Part shown: in pieces, positions 35,698 through 43,477 of the stretch
Layout of the letters: each line of letters opens with the position of its first letter
Position numbering within the stretch: position 1 is the first letter of the stretch
Source of the DNA: Subtercola endophyticus
Lineage (GTDB): Bacteria; Actinomycetota; Actinomycetes; Actinomycetales; Microbacteriaceae
NCBI RefSeq assembly: GCF_021044565.1
Contig: NZ_CP087997.1
Location: 2,232,001-2,296,000, forward strand
Direction: 5' to 3'
DNA length: 64,000 bases
Program-made: the position numbers and the translations under genes
Notes under the pieces: model-generated
Told to the model about the DNA's origin: nothing
The model's input: only the letters and a program-made list of their open reading frames with translations
The model's database searches: none

Positions 35698-36155
35698 CCG
35701 CGGCCTGGCACGAGCTCGGCGACAAGCGCGCCGTGCTGCTCGTGCAACTGCCGCCGACCATGCACCGAGACGACGAGCGCCTGCGCTACTTTCTGGCGCA
35801 ACTTCCCCCCTGGCTGCGCGTGGCGGTCGAGCTGCGGCACGAGAGCTGGAACCACGACGACGTGTTCCGCCTGCTCGAGCAGCACGGGGCCGCCTATTGC
35901 GTCATGAGCGGCGCGAACCTGCCCTGCGTGATTCGGGCGACCTCCGAGATCGTCTACCTTCGCCTGCACGGGCCCGACCATACTTACCTCTACGGCGGTT
36001 CGTACTCCGACACCGACCTCGCCTGGTGGGCCGACCGCATCACCGAGTGGAACACCTCCGGCCACGAGGTCTACGCCTACTTCAACAATGACGGTGGCGG
36101 CAACGCCGTGCGCAACGCTCGCACCCTGAAGTGGATGCTCGGCGAACGCCTCTGA
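35698..36155 (+). pseudogene. DUF72-family protein, 5'-truncated remnant
   Basis: Directly after the SDR stop the +1 frame reads AAWHELGDKRAVLLVQLPPTMHRDDERLRYF and continues as DUF72 (VAVELRHESWNHDDVFRLLEQHGAAYCV, VYLRLHGPDHTYLYGGSYSD, HEVYAYFNNDGGGNAVRNARTL) to the stop at 36153-36155. Normal DUF72 proteins are ~250 aa; the N-terminal ~100 residues with the GWSY start are missing. The first internal ATG-like start is 35733. The joint with the SDR gene looks like a deletion scar. Confidence 0.75.
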
Positions 36156-36270
36156 GTTTGCCCTGCCGCACGCCACAAGCACTCAAACGAATCCGCTATA
36201 CTCGATTAATCGTCATCTATACATCTGGGGTGCTCTTATTGCGGTGACACTCACAAGACTCACTACGCTC

Positions 36271-36315
36271 ACAAGGACTCACAAGGACTCACAAGGACTC
36301 ACAAGGACTCACAAG
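36271..36315. repeat. 10-bp tandem array upstream of the AAA ATPase gene
   Basis: Four exact ACAAGGACTC units with a partial fifth, ending six bases before GTG 36321. Imperfect TCACAAGACTCAC units precede it. It occupies the place of the ribosome-binding site. Confidence 0.9.
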
Positions 36316-36320
36316 ATCAC

Positions 36321-37421
36321 GTGCTGAATCCCTTCCGACCCTCCGCCGGTGCAACGCCTCCAGAAATTATTGGGCGATCCGGCCTTCTCGACGAGTTCGC
36401 CTATGGTCTCACGCTGCGATCCGGAGCTCCGGGGTTACTGACTATCTTTACGGGCGCACGTGGAATCGGAAAAACGGTCATGCTGGGCGAAGTGCACCAG
36501 CGGGCCCGCGACGAAGGCTGGGCGATCATTTCCGAAACCGCGACACGCGGGTTTGTCGCTCGCATCGGAGCAGCGATGGGACGACTCTGCGACGATTTAG
36601 GTGACGGACCGCCCTCCCGCCGCATTACAGGCGTCGCAGCGGCCGGATTCAGCATCACGACGCAACTGCCGCCAGAGAGCCAAGTGGACTGGAGAACAAC
36701 TGCTGAGACATTACTTCGAATCCTTGACTCCCATCAGACGGGCCTCGTCATCACAGTCGATGAGATTCACGCGGCGGATCGCGACGAAATCGCCCAACTC
36801 GCCGCGAATACGCAGCATTTCACCCAGGAGGGACTTCCTATCGGCTTGGTGTTCGCCGGATTGCCCGCAGCTGTTTCCGATCTGCTCAACGCGGGCGTCG
36901 TCACGTTCTTGCGCCGCGCAGACAAGATCGATCTGCACGCTGCTGCAATTCGTGATGTAGAAAATTCGTATTCGCGCACCTTCGCGGCGGCCGGATTCGC
37001 ACTCGGGCCGGACGTGATCCGTGATGCCGCCGAATCGACCGGGGGTTACCCATTCCTCATCCAACTTGTGGGCTACTTTCTCTGGCGGGAGTGCGAGAGA
37101 ACTCCGAATGCGCAACTAGGCACAGCCCGGGCGCAGGAGGCAATCGCTGCAGCACATCGACGCAACGCCCGAACGGTGATCGAAGCAGCGCTGTCTACCC
37201 TGTCTCACAAAGATCGTGATTACCTCATCGCAATGACGCTCGACAACCAAGCATCAGCCTCGGGCGACATCGCGCGCCGCCTCAATCTCAAACCGAATGC
37301 CGCCGCAAACTATCGGAATCGTCTTCTCACGGCCGGGCTCATCGAGCCGGCCGGATACGGCCGAGTCGCGTATGCACTACCCGGCCTACGAGAGCATCTG
37401 GCCAAGGCCTCATTGGAATGA
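36321..37421 (+). CDS. AAA/STAND-like ATP-binding protein with C-terminal winged helix
   Basis: A 366-aa P-loop ATPase: Walker A is FTGARGIGKTVML (residues ~43-55) and Walker B VITVDEIHAADRDE. The C-terminal ~75 residues contain a winged-helix-like segment (SGDIARRLNLKPNAAANYRNRLLTAGLI). Proteins of this build resemble Orc1/Cdc6-type and 'archaeal ATPase' families and occur singly in actinobacteria; the function is unknown. The stretch 36180-37440 uses more A/T at third positions (GAAATTATTGG, TATTCGCGC) than its neighbours, suggesting transfer. GTG 36321 has no clear ribosome-binding site because a 10-bp array precedes it. Confidence 0.75.
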   Translation: MLNPFRPSAGATPPEIIGRSGLLDEFAYGLTLRSGAPGLLTIFTGARGIGKTVMLGEVHQRARDEGWAIISETATRGFVARIGAAMGRLCDDLGDGPPSRRITGVAAAGFSITTQLPPESQVDWRTTAETLLRILDSHQTGLVITVDEIHAADRDEIAQLAANTQHFTQEGLPIGLVFAGLPAAVSDLLNAGVVTFLRRADKIDLHAAAIRDVENSYSRTFAAAGFALGPDVIRDAAESTGGYPFLIQLVGYFLWRECERTPNAQLGTARAQEAIAAAHRRNARTVIEAALSTLSHKDRDYLIAMTLDNQASASGDIARRLNLKPNAAANYRNRLLTAGLIEPAGYGRVAYALPGLREHLAKASLE

Positions 37422-37456
37422 CTAGTGAACAGGATCCATCGCCAATAGCTTAGGTG

Positions 37457-38116
37457 CTACGCGTCGCCGGCGACCGCGCTCGCGGTGCTGCCCGCATAGA
37501 GCTCGGCGGCACGCCAGCAGTACCACGACAGCACGCTGCGGTAGGGGCGATAGGGCTCACCGAGCAGCAGCAGTGCTTTCTCAGTGGGGGTCGGCACCTT
37601 CCACGCGAGACCGTAACCTTTGCGAATGCCGAGATCGCCGGCCGGCAGCACGTCGGGCCGCCCGAGGTGGATCATCAAGAAGATCTCGGCGGTCCATGGC
37701 CCGATGCCGCGCACCGTGACGAGGTTGGCGAGAATCTCATCGTCGCCGAGGCCGGCGATCGTCTCATCGTCCAACGGCACCGTTCCGGCGCGCACCTTCG
37801 CCGTGAGGTCGGCGATCGAGGCCGCCTTGGCGCCAGAGAGCCCGACGGCCCGAAGGTCGGTGACGGATGCCCGGGCGAGGCGCTCGGGCACGACGTCGTT
37901 CTCGAGCAATGCCTCGAGACGGCCGTAAATGGCTCGGGCGGCGGGCCCGGCGAGCTGCTGGTACGTGATCGCGCGCACGAGTGCGGCGAAGTTCGACTCG
38001 GGTTGCGGCACGAAGTCGATCGGACCGGTCTGCTCGACGAGGGCCGCGATCACGGGGTCACGGTCGGCGAGCGCTTTTGTACCCTCGGCGAACATCACCG
38101 CGTCGACAGGCGTCAT
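37457..38116 (-). CDS. DNA-3-methyladenine glycosylase 2-family (HhH-GPD) protein
   Basis: A 219-aa base-excision glycosylase for alkylated bases. It carries the HhH-GPD core: VTVRGIGPWTAEIFLMIHLGRPDVLPAGDLGIRKG with the catalytic Asp in GDLG. The N-terminal half is SNFAALVRAITYQQLAGPAARAI. ATG 38116 gives the family start; upstream codons to 38176 are open but fall in a repeat. It converges with the ATPase gene. The E. coli AlkA N-terminal beta domain is missing, as in many bacterial short forms. Confidence 0.85.
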   Translation of the reverse strand: MTPVDAVMFAEGTKALADRDPVIAALVEQTGPIDFVPQPESNFAALVRAITYQQLAGPAARAIYGRLEALLENDVVPERLARASVTDLRAVGLSGAKAASIADLTAKVRAGTVPLDDETIAGLGDDEILANLVTVRGIGPWTAEIFLMIHLGRPDVLPAGDLGIRKGYGLAWKVPTPTEKALLLLGEPYRPYRSVLSWYCWRAAELYAGSTASAVAGDA

Positions 38117-38157
38117 GGCAGAACTCGGCCCGCAGCATCCATTCCCCGAGTAAAGCA

Positions 38158-38253
38158 CACAGGTTGCTCGTGGCATAGGTTGTTAGTGACACAGGATGCT
38201 CGTGGCACAGCCGGTCGGCGAAACAGCCGGCCAGCGGCACAGCCGGTTAGTCT
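38158..38253. repeat. 16-bp tandem array, six units, between two divergent genes
   Basis: Six exact 16-bp units (CACAGGTTGCTCGTGG to CACAGCCGGTTAGTCT) fill the gap between the glycosylase start and ATG 38260. They must contain or replace the promoters of both genes. Confidence 0.92.
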
Positions 38254-38259
38254 GGGCAC

Positions 38260-38607
38260 ATGGCCATCGACCGCATCCGTCACTTCATGGCCGCCGCAGA
38301 CGCGCTGAACTTCGCACATGCCGCGCGCGCCGAAGGCGTTTCGCGTGCCACTCTCGTCGCCTCGGTGAAAGAACTCGAGGCAGAACTCGGGTATCCGCTG
38401 TTCGACTACTCCGCAGAGACCACCACCCTGACCCCGGCCGGCGAGGCGCTGCAGCAGACGACGTCGGTGCAGTGGGCGAAGTCGGCCGCGGCCGCTGCCG
38501 CCGACGTTCGCCCGCCCGGCGGAAAGGCGAAGGCGTCGAAAGGCAAGGGCCGCGCGCCGGCCGTCAAGGGTGCGCCGCGCGTGGGAAAGCGGCGTCAGGG
38601 GCGCTGA
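38260..38607 (+). CDS. Short LysR-type HTH protein with a basic, histone-like tail
   Basis: A 115-aa protein. Residues ~1-60 are a LysR-type winged helix (AIDRIRHFMAAADALNFAHAARAEGVSRATLVASVKELEAELGYPLFDY), but the large effector-binding domain of LysR proteins is absent. The last ~30 residues are Lys/Gly/Ala/Pro-rich (KAKASKGKGRAPAVKGAPRVGKRRQG), like histone-like tails. It may be a nucleoid-associated or DNA-bending protein rather than a classical regulator; this is inferred from composition. The start has no strong ribosome-binding site since a 16-bp array precedes it. Confidence 0.7.
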   Translation: MAIDRIRHFMAAADALNFAHAARAEGVSRATLVASVKELEAELGYPLFDYSAETTTLTPAGEALQQTTSVQWAKSAAAAAADVRPPGGKAKASKGKGRAPAVKGAPRVGKRRQGR

Positions 38608-38662
38608 GTCGCGAGCGTGACGCCCGGGCATCCGCTCGGCCGGCCCCGGGCATCCGGAATCG

Positions 38663-39553
38663 TCAGCGCGTGATCGCGGGGTAGTCGCCAGCCTCGAGGT
38701 CGTCGATCAGACTCGGGTGGGTGGGCTGCCAGCCGAAACGTTCTCGCGTCCAGGCACTCGAAGAAGGCTGATCGACGGCGAAAACTGCGCCGAGAAAGCC
38801 GAACGTCTCGGCGGCCACAGGCTCCGTCGGAACGTCGAGTTGTCGCCCGATGATCTCGGCGAGGGTGCGCATCGCGTCGCCTTCATCAGCGACGGCGTGC
38901 ACCACCGTGCCCGGGTCGGCCTGCTCGATCATCAGGCGAAAGAGCGTCGCGGCGTCACGGCGATGAACGGCCGGCCAGCGCTGGCTGCCGTCGCCGATGT
39001 ATCCGGAGACGCCGGTGCGCTGTGCTGCCGCGATGAGCATGCTCGCGAAGCCGTAGGCCACCTGGCGCTCGTGCACCGAGCGGGGCAACCGCACGACCGC
39101 TGAACGCACGCCCTTCTGAGCCAGATCGAGCACGGCTTGAGCGTTGCGGCCGCGCCCACCGACCGGCCCCTCGGTCACCGCCGGATCAGACTCGATCGAT
39201 GCCCGGCCCGCCACGCCGGGCGTGCCCGAGGCGATGACGAACGGCTTGCCCGTCTCGACGAGCGCGGCACCGAGGGCGTCGATCGCAAAGCGCTCTTCGG
39301 CGATGCCCTTCTCGAAATTGGTGAAGTCGTTGCTGAAGGCGAGGTGGATGACCCCGTCTGACTGCCGGGCTCCGGCCGAGAGGATGCCCGCGTCATCCAT
39401 ACTCCCGCGAAGTACCGCCGCGCCCGCGGCCTCGACGACGGCGGCCGAGCGATCGGACCGCGCAAGCCCGAGAACCTCGTGACCGGCGGAGATGAGTTCG
39501 GGCACGACGGCTGAGCCGATGCCTCCCGAGGCACCTGTGACAAAAACGCGCAT
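38663..39553 (-). CDS. NAD-dependent epimerase/SDR of the extended type
   Basis: A 296-aa Rossmann-fold oxidoreductase, beginning MRVFVTGASGGIGSAVVPELISAGHEVLGLARSD with the TGxxGxxG motif. The usual YxxxK is replaced by SVHERQVAYGF, so it belongs to the atypical NAD-binding group with unknown substrate. It is divergent from the TetR gene at 39651, with two palindromic operators between; the TetR protein most likely represses it. Confidence 0.85.
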   Translation of the reverse strand: MRVFVTGASGGIGSAVVPELISAGHEVLGLARSDRSAAVVEAAGAAVLRGSMDDAGILSAGARQSDGVIHLAFSNDFTNFEKGIAEERFAIDALGAALVETGKPFVIASGTPGVAGRASIESDPAVTEGPVGGRGRNAQAVLDLAQKGVRSAVVRLPRSVHERQVAYGFASMLIAAAQRTGVSGYIGDGSQRWPAVHRRDAATLFRLMIEQADPGTVVHAVADEGDAMRTLAEIIGRQLDVPTEPVAAETFGFLGAVFAVDQPSSSAWTRERFGWQPTHPSLIDDLEAGDYPAITR

Positions 39554-39568
39554 GAAAGACTCCTCACT

Positions 39569-39621
39569 GATGCGACTTGTGTCCCATCACCCTAACACCG
39601 TGATGGGACTTTTGTCGCATC
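39569..39621. promoter_or_regulatory. Two palindromic TetR-type operators
   Basis: Two sites of the form GATGsGAC-N4-GTCsCATC (39569-39588 and 39602-39621) have centres 33 bp apart, about three helical turns, so proteins on both would face the same side. Together they form a large inverted repeat between the epimerase and TetR starts. Confidence 0.75.
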
Positions 39622-39650
39622 GTGAGAATCCGCATCGTTAGAATGGAGGC

Positions 39651-40223
39651 ATGCCTCGTTGGGAACCAGATGCGCGCGAGCGGTTCGTCGTGGCGGCACT
39701 GCAGCTGTTCTCCGACCAGGGCTACGACAACACGACGGTCGCCGAGATCGCCGATCGGGCCGGGCTCACGAAGAGCACGTTCTTTCGCCACTTCAGCGAC
39801 AAGCGCGAGGTGCTCGCCGCCGGGCAAGAGACCCTGTCGAAGCTGCTCGCCGAGGGCATCACCGCCGCCCCCGCCGACGCCACACCACTCGGAGCCGTCG
39901 AGGCCGGCCTGCAGCACGCCGCCGAGGCGATGACCGAATTCAACCGCGAACTCGCCCCCCGACTCGCCGCCGTCATCGCCACCAGCAGGGAGCTGCAAGA
40001 GCGCAACGCGCTGAAGCAGGTGGGCATGGCTGCTGCGATGGCGGATGCCCTCACGAAACGCGGGGCGTCAGAATCCGTCGCCACCACCGCCGCCGAACTC
40101 GGCGTGCTCGCGTTCAAAGACGCCTTCGCCGAGTGGACCGCCGAGGGCAATGTGCACGAGCTGTCCGAGCTCACCCGGGCATCCCTCGATCGGCTGCGCA
40201 CAGCCGTCACTCAGTTGGGCTGA
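39651..40223 (+). CDS. TetR/AcrR-family repressor of the divergent epimerase
   Basis: A 190-aa protein with a typical TetR helix-turn-helix (RERFVVAALQLFSDQGYDNTTVAEIADRAGLTKSTFFRHFSDKREVLAAG). The C-terminal dimer/ligand domain is Ala-rich and short. ATG 39651 lies 30 bp after the second operator. It probably binds both operators at 39569-39621 and represses itself and the epimerase until an inducer binds. Confidence 0.88.
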   Translation: MPRWEPDARERFVVAALQLFSDQGYDNTTVAEIADRAGLTKSTFFRHFSDKREVLAAGQETLSKLLAEGITAAPADATPLGAVEAGLQHAAEAMTEFNRELAPRLAAVIATSRELQERNALKQVGMAAAMADALTKRGASESVATTAAELGVLAFKDAFAEWTAEGNVHELSELTRASLDRLRTAVTQLG

Positions 40224-40255
40224 CAGCTGGGGCTGAGCATCCCGGACCCCCACAG

Positions 40256-41674
40256 CTAGGGTCTGTTGCTGGGTGGATCTTCACCCTCGAGCCCGCTCGA
40301 CGAGCCGAGAAACATGTTCGGCGAGGTCGAGTCGTCGAACTCGGCGTCGAAGTCCGTGTCGAAGTGCGCGTCGAACTCCGGGTCGAACTCATCCGCGGCC
40401 CGGGCGGAAGGCGCGGCCGGCGTGAGCTGAGCGAGCTCTTCGGGAGGAATCGTCGTGATGGTTCCGGTGTCGGTTCGCACCAGATGGTGTTTGGCCAGCG
40501 TCTCGTCACGCTGGCGAATGAGAAACTCACGATTCGCGGCGTTCGCGTCGGCGAACATCGTCGTGCGCCCCGACGTCACCCGCTTCACCCGACGCCACTC
40601 GAGGTAGTGCTTGCCGACGAACATCAGCACCAGGCCCACGACCGCGTACGACACCATCATCGTGATGCCGCGCGCGCACCCAGGGCCGACCCCGTAGAGA
40701 ACGCGCTTGAGCATCTCGGTGATTCCGCTGCCGACCACCACATTGTTCAGCCAGGCGAACGGTTCGGGCATGAACCACGACGGATACGCCGCCCCCGACG
40801 ACGGCATCGACAAAAAGATGAACACGACCATCGCCGGCACCGCAATGAACCGGCCCGCGAAATAGCTCGCGCCGTTCACCGTGAGGCCGATAGCCACGAT
40901 CCAGCCCCAGGCGATGAGAAACAGCGCCCCGAAGTGCCCGTGCACAGCGCCGATGACCGGCCCGGCGAGAACATTCGTGATGAGCGAGATGAGCGCGCCC
41001 CCCACCACGATCACCGCGATACGGGTGCGATGTTTCAGCGGTGCGCCCATCAGGCCGATGAACATGGCCACCATATATCCGCCGATGCACCACGCGAGCA
41101 TCAGGTACAACGACACCGTTCCGTACTCGTCGTACGAGGGCAGCGGCGCGAGATCGACGACGGTCGGCACGGGGGCGCCGGTCGCCGCGCGGGCAGCGAG
41201 AACTGGCGTGATCATCGCAGGCAACAGCGCGGCCACCTGATACTGATGCGCCGATGCCTTGTAGATGGTCGAGGTGCTCGGGTCGAACGCGACCGCCACC
41301 TGCCCCGTCGTCACCGCCGCCTTCGCCTCCTCGACCGTGTCGAACGAGCGAACGGAGAGCACTCCGGGTAGAGCGGTATCGAACTCGGTCTGCAACTGTT
41401 CGCTTGACGAACCGACCACCCCGACGGGCACATCATGCGGATGCGGCGAGTGAAACGCAGCAATGTAGCAGAGGCAGAACGCCACGATGAAGAACAACGG
41501 CAGCCACAACTGCAATCCGATGAGCTGAAGCGACGGATGCAACGTGGAATACCACCGGCGATACGCGCTCACTCGCGGCTTTCGTTCCAGGCTCTGGGCT
41601 GATCCGCCCGCGCTCGATGCTGATGCGCCTGTGCTCTGCGCCGATCCGCTCGCGCTCTTTGCTGACCCGCTCAT
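40256..41674 (-). CDS. DUF3533-like / ABC-2-type multispan membrane protein
   Basis: A 472-aa membrane protein: one helix near residue 50 (LQLWLPLFFIVAFCLCYIAAF), a ~150-residue extracellular domain (VPVGVVGSSSEQLQTEF...VAVAFDPSTSTIYKASAH), then about five helices from residue ~200. This layout matches DUF3533/YhgE-like ABC-2-type permeases. No ATPase is adjacent. The N-terminus is a four-unit 7-residue repeat (GSAKSAS, GSAQSTG...) and the C-terminus an acidic Phe/Asp repeat (EFDPEFDAHFDTDFDAEFDD), both made by DNA arrays. ATG 41674 follows GGGAGGCGG. Confidence 0.75.
   Translation of the reverse strand: MSGSAKSASGSAQSTGASASSAGGSAQSLERKPRVSAYRRWYSTLHPSLQLIGLQLWLPLFFIVAFCLCYIAAFHSPHPHDVPVGVVGSSSEQLQTEFDTALPGVLSVRSFDTVEEAKAAVTTGQVAVAFDPSTSTIYKASAHQYQVAALLPAMITPVLAARAATGAPVPTVVDLAPLPSYDEYGTVSLYLMLAWCIGGYMVAMFIGLMGAPLKHRTRIAVIVVGGALISLITNVLAGPVIGAVHGHFGALFLIAWGWIVAIGLTVNGASYFAGRFIAVPAMVVFIFLSMPSSGAAYPSWFMPEPFAWLNNVVVGSGITEMLKRVLYGVGPGCARGITMMVSYAVVGLVLMFVGKHYLEWRRVKRVTSGRTTMFADANAANREFLIRQRDETLAKHHLVRTDTGTITTIPPEELAQLTPAAPSARAADEFDPEFDAHFDTDFDAEFDDSTSPNMFLGSSSGLEGEDPPSNRP
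40335..40394. repeat. 12-bp tandem array, five units, at the 3' end of the DUF3533-like gene
   Basis: Five 12-bp units starting TCGAA encode the acidic repeat EFD/HFD/DFD on the minus strand. Confidence 0.85.
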
Positions 41675-41679
41675 TGCTC
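41598..41679. repeat. 21-bp tandem array, four units, at the 5' end of the DUF3533-like gene
   Basis: Four 21-bp units (GCTGATCCGCCCGCGCTCGAT type) encode the N-terminal heptapeptides and include the start codon region at 41672-41674. Confidence 0.85.
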
Positions 41680-41778
41680 GACCGCCTCCCGGTGCCCTCC
41701 ACGTTACCCGCGGCGTCCGTCTTCCCGAGCTGCAGCACGTCGCCGTGCTCATCTGTTCTGCGCGTCGCGGTCAATCCA

Positions 41779-41828
41779 CTTCTCGAAAAAGCCCCCAAAA
41801 CGCGCGCTAGAGGGGCTTTTTCGAAAAG
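41779..41828 (+). terminator. Strong intrinsic-terminator-like hairpin in the leader of the GAF-ANTAR genes
   Basis: CTTCTCGAAAAAGCCCC (41779-41795) pairs with GGGGCTTTTTCGAAAAG (41812-41828) with one mismatch in 17; the GC core is followed by five T residues. It lies 197 bp before the GAF-ANTAR start at 42026, with no gene ending upstream on the same strand, so it would interrupt that leader. The rest of the 350-bp gap 41675-42025 shows no other gene except the short frame at 41965. Confidence 0.7.
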
Positions 41829-41964
41829 TCGATGCTCGGGCCCGGGCACCCGACCTCCGCAAGACGGTCAGCGAGGCAACAGCACAGCCCAGGTTGATGT
41901 GACAGAGTGGTCGCACCGGTGGTGTCGCGGGCGGTGCTGCGCAGAAGTACCGCCTGAGGAGACC

Positions 41965-42039
41965 ATGCGCGCCGCTGACCAGATCACCGTGTGCCCGCCC
42001 GGGCCCGCCAAAACAGGCGGCGCCCATGCCGGGCCATGA
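41965..42039 (+). other. Possible 24-codon leader peptide overlapping the first GAF-ANTAR gene
   Basis: ATG 41965 follows GAGGAGA by two bases and opens 24 codons (MRAADQITVCPPGPAKTGGA...) that stop inside the next gene, in another frame. The ribosome-binding site is better than that of the gene at 42026. It could be a leader peptide or chance. Confidence 0.35.
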
Positions 42040-42727
42040 CGCATTCCTCAAGGCCGTCTTCGACCTGAGTGCCGCCGGGGCAGCAGGAACGAATCTCTGC
42101 CTGCCCTTCGTCGAAGGTCTGCCGATCATCCGCGCCGCCATCTCGACCCTCGGCGACCCGTTCGGGTCTGAAACGGTGTGCGCCAGCGACGATGAGGCGG
42201 CGCGCCTGGATGAACTGCAGATCGACCTCGGCGAAGGCCCGTGCTGGCAGGCCCTGTCGTCGCGGCGGCCGGTGATCGAGCCCGATATCCAGAACTCGCC
42301 GAACCCCGATTGGCCGACTCTTTCGGCAAGCATTCAAGATGCCGGAGTGCGCGCGGTGTTCGCGTTTCCGCTCCTTGTCGGGTCGCTGCGAGTCGGCGCC
42401 GTAGATCTGTACGCCGACACCGTCGGCACCCTCACACCGGGCGAAATCGACGATGCGGCGACGCTCGCTGGCATCGCCGCCCGGCATATCGTGTCGGGAG
42501 CGCTCGAGCGAAACGCGCTCGAACAGCCGCCGTCGGTGTTCTCCCGGCGCGAAGTGCACCAGGCCACGGGAATGGTGCTGACGCAGCTCGGCGTCTCGGC
42601 AGCGGATGCACTGCTGATCATCCGGGCACACGCCTTCGCCGAGGGGCTGACGGTGCGCGAGGTGGCGGCGACGATCGTCGACCGCAGGCTGATATTCGGC
42701 CATGGCTCCACACCGAACGGAACGTAA
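42026..42727 (+). CDS. GAF-ANTAR regulator (first of two)
   Basis: A 233-aa cytoplasmic regulator predicted to sense a small ligand with its GAF domain (residues ~20-150; ARLDELQIDLGEGPCWQALSSRRPVIEPDI) and to bind nascent RNA with its C-terminal ANTAR domain (RREVHQATGMVLTQLGVSAADALLIIRAHAFAEGLTVREVAATI). ANTAR proteins act by antitermination. The intrinsic-terminator-like hairpin at 41779-41828 in its leader suggests self-regulation. A second GAF-ANTAR gene starts three bases after its stop. Confidence 0.85.
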   Translation: MPGHDAFLKAVFDLSAAGAAGTNLCLPFVEGLPIIRAAISTLGDPFGSETVCASDDEAARLDELQIDLGEGPCWQALSSRRPVIEPDIQNSPNPDWPTLSASIQDAGVRAVFAFPLLVGSLRVGAVDLYADTVGTLTPGEIDDAATLAGIAARHIVSGALERNALEQPPSVFSRREVHQATGMVLTQLGVSAADALLIIRAHAFAEGLTVREVAATIVDRRLIFGHGSTPNGT

Positions 42728-42730
42728 GAT

Positions 42731-43456
42731 ATGCACATGAAGGGCGAAGCGCGGCAGAACCAACTGGTGGAGACGCTGGTGACCCTCGCCGACACGCTCG
42801 TCGCCGGTTATGACGTCATCGACCTGCTGCAGACGCTCGTCGAGAAGTGCGCGGCGATTCTCGACGCGGCCGACGTAGGCATCATTCTGGTGGGCACCCG
42901 GGGCGACCTCGAGACAGTCGCCTCGACCAACGAGCGCAGTCACCTGCTCGACCTGATGCAGCTGGATGCCGGAACCGGCCCCTGCGTCGAGGCCTACCTC
43001 TCGGGTTCCGTCGTCTCGGTGCCGAACGTCGAAAAAGTCGAAAAGCGCTGGCCGGTGTTCGCCACCGGAGCTCGCGAGCTGGGGTACGGATCCTCTCACT
43101 CGGTGCCGCTGCGCCTGCGCGACACCACGCTGGGCGCCCTCAACGTGTTTCGCGACCGCACCGGCTCGCTCAGCGACGAAGACATCGTGGCGGCGAAGGC
43201 TCTCGCCGATGTCGCGACCATCGGCATTCTGCAAGAGCGCGCCATTCGCGAGGCCGGCATCGCCCGCGAGCAATTGCAGCACGCCCTCGACAGCCGGGTG
43301 ATCATCGAACAGGCCAAGGGCGTTCTCGCGCAGTCACGCAACATCGACATGGATGCCGCGTTCAAACTCCTGCGCCAGACATCCCGCAACTCGGGCACGG
43401 CCATCGGCACGACGGCGCACGGCATCGTCGACGGAACGATCAGCCTGCCGGCCTGA
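42731..43456 (+). CDS. GAF-ANTAR regulator (second of two)
   Basis: A 241-aa paralogue of the first: a GAF domain (AAILDAADVGIILVG...AGTGPCVEAYLSG) and an ANTAR domain (RVIIEQAKGVLAQSRNIDMDAAFKLLRQTSRNSGTAI). Its start is ATG 42731 or, equally well spaced, ATG 42737. Sitting three bases after the first gene, it is certainly in the same transcript and may form a heterodimer with it. Confidence 0.85.
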   Translation: MHMKGEARQNQLVETLVTLADTLVAGYDVIDLLQTLVEKCAAILDAADVGIILVGTRGDLETVASTNERSHLLDLMQLDAGTGPCVEAYLSGSVVSVPNVEKVEKRWPVFATGARELGYGSSHSVPLRLRDTTLGALNVFRDRTGSLSDEDIVAAKALADVATIGILQERAIREAGIAREQLQHALDSRVIIEQAKGVLAQSRNIDMDAAFKLLRQTSRNSGTAIGTTAHGIVDGTISLPA

Positions 43457-43477
43457 TCTCGGCGAACAGCACCGACC

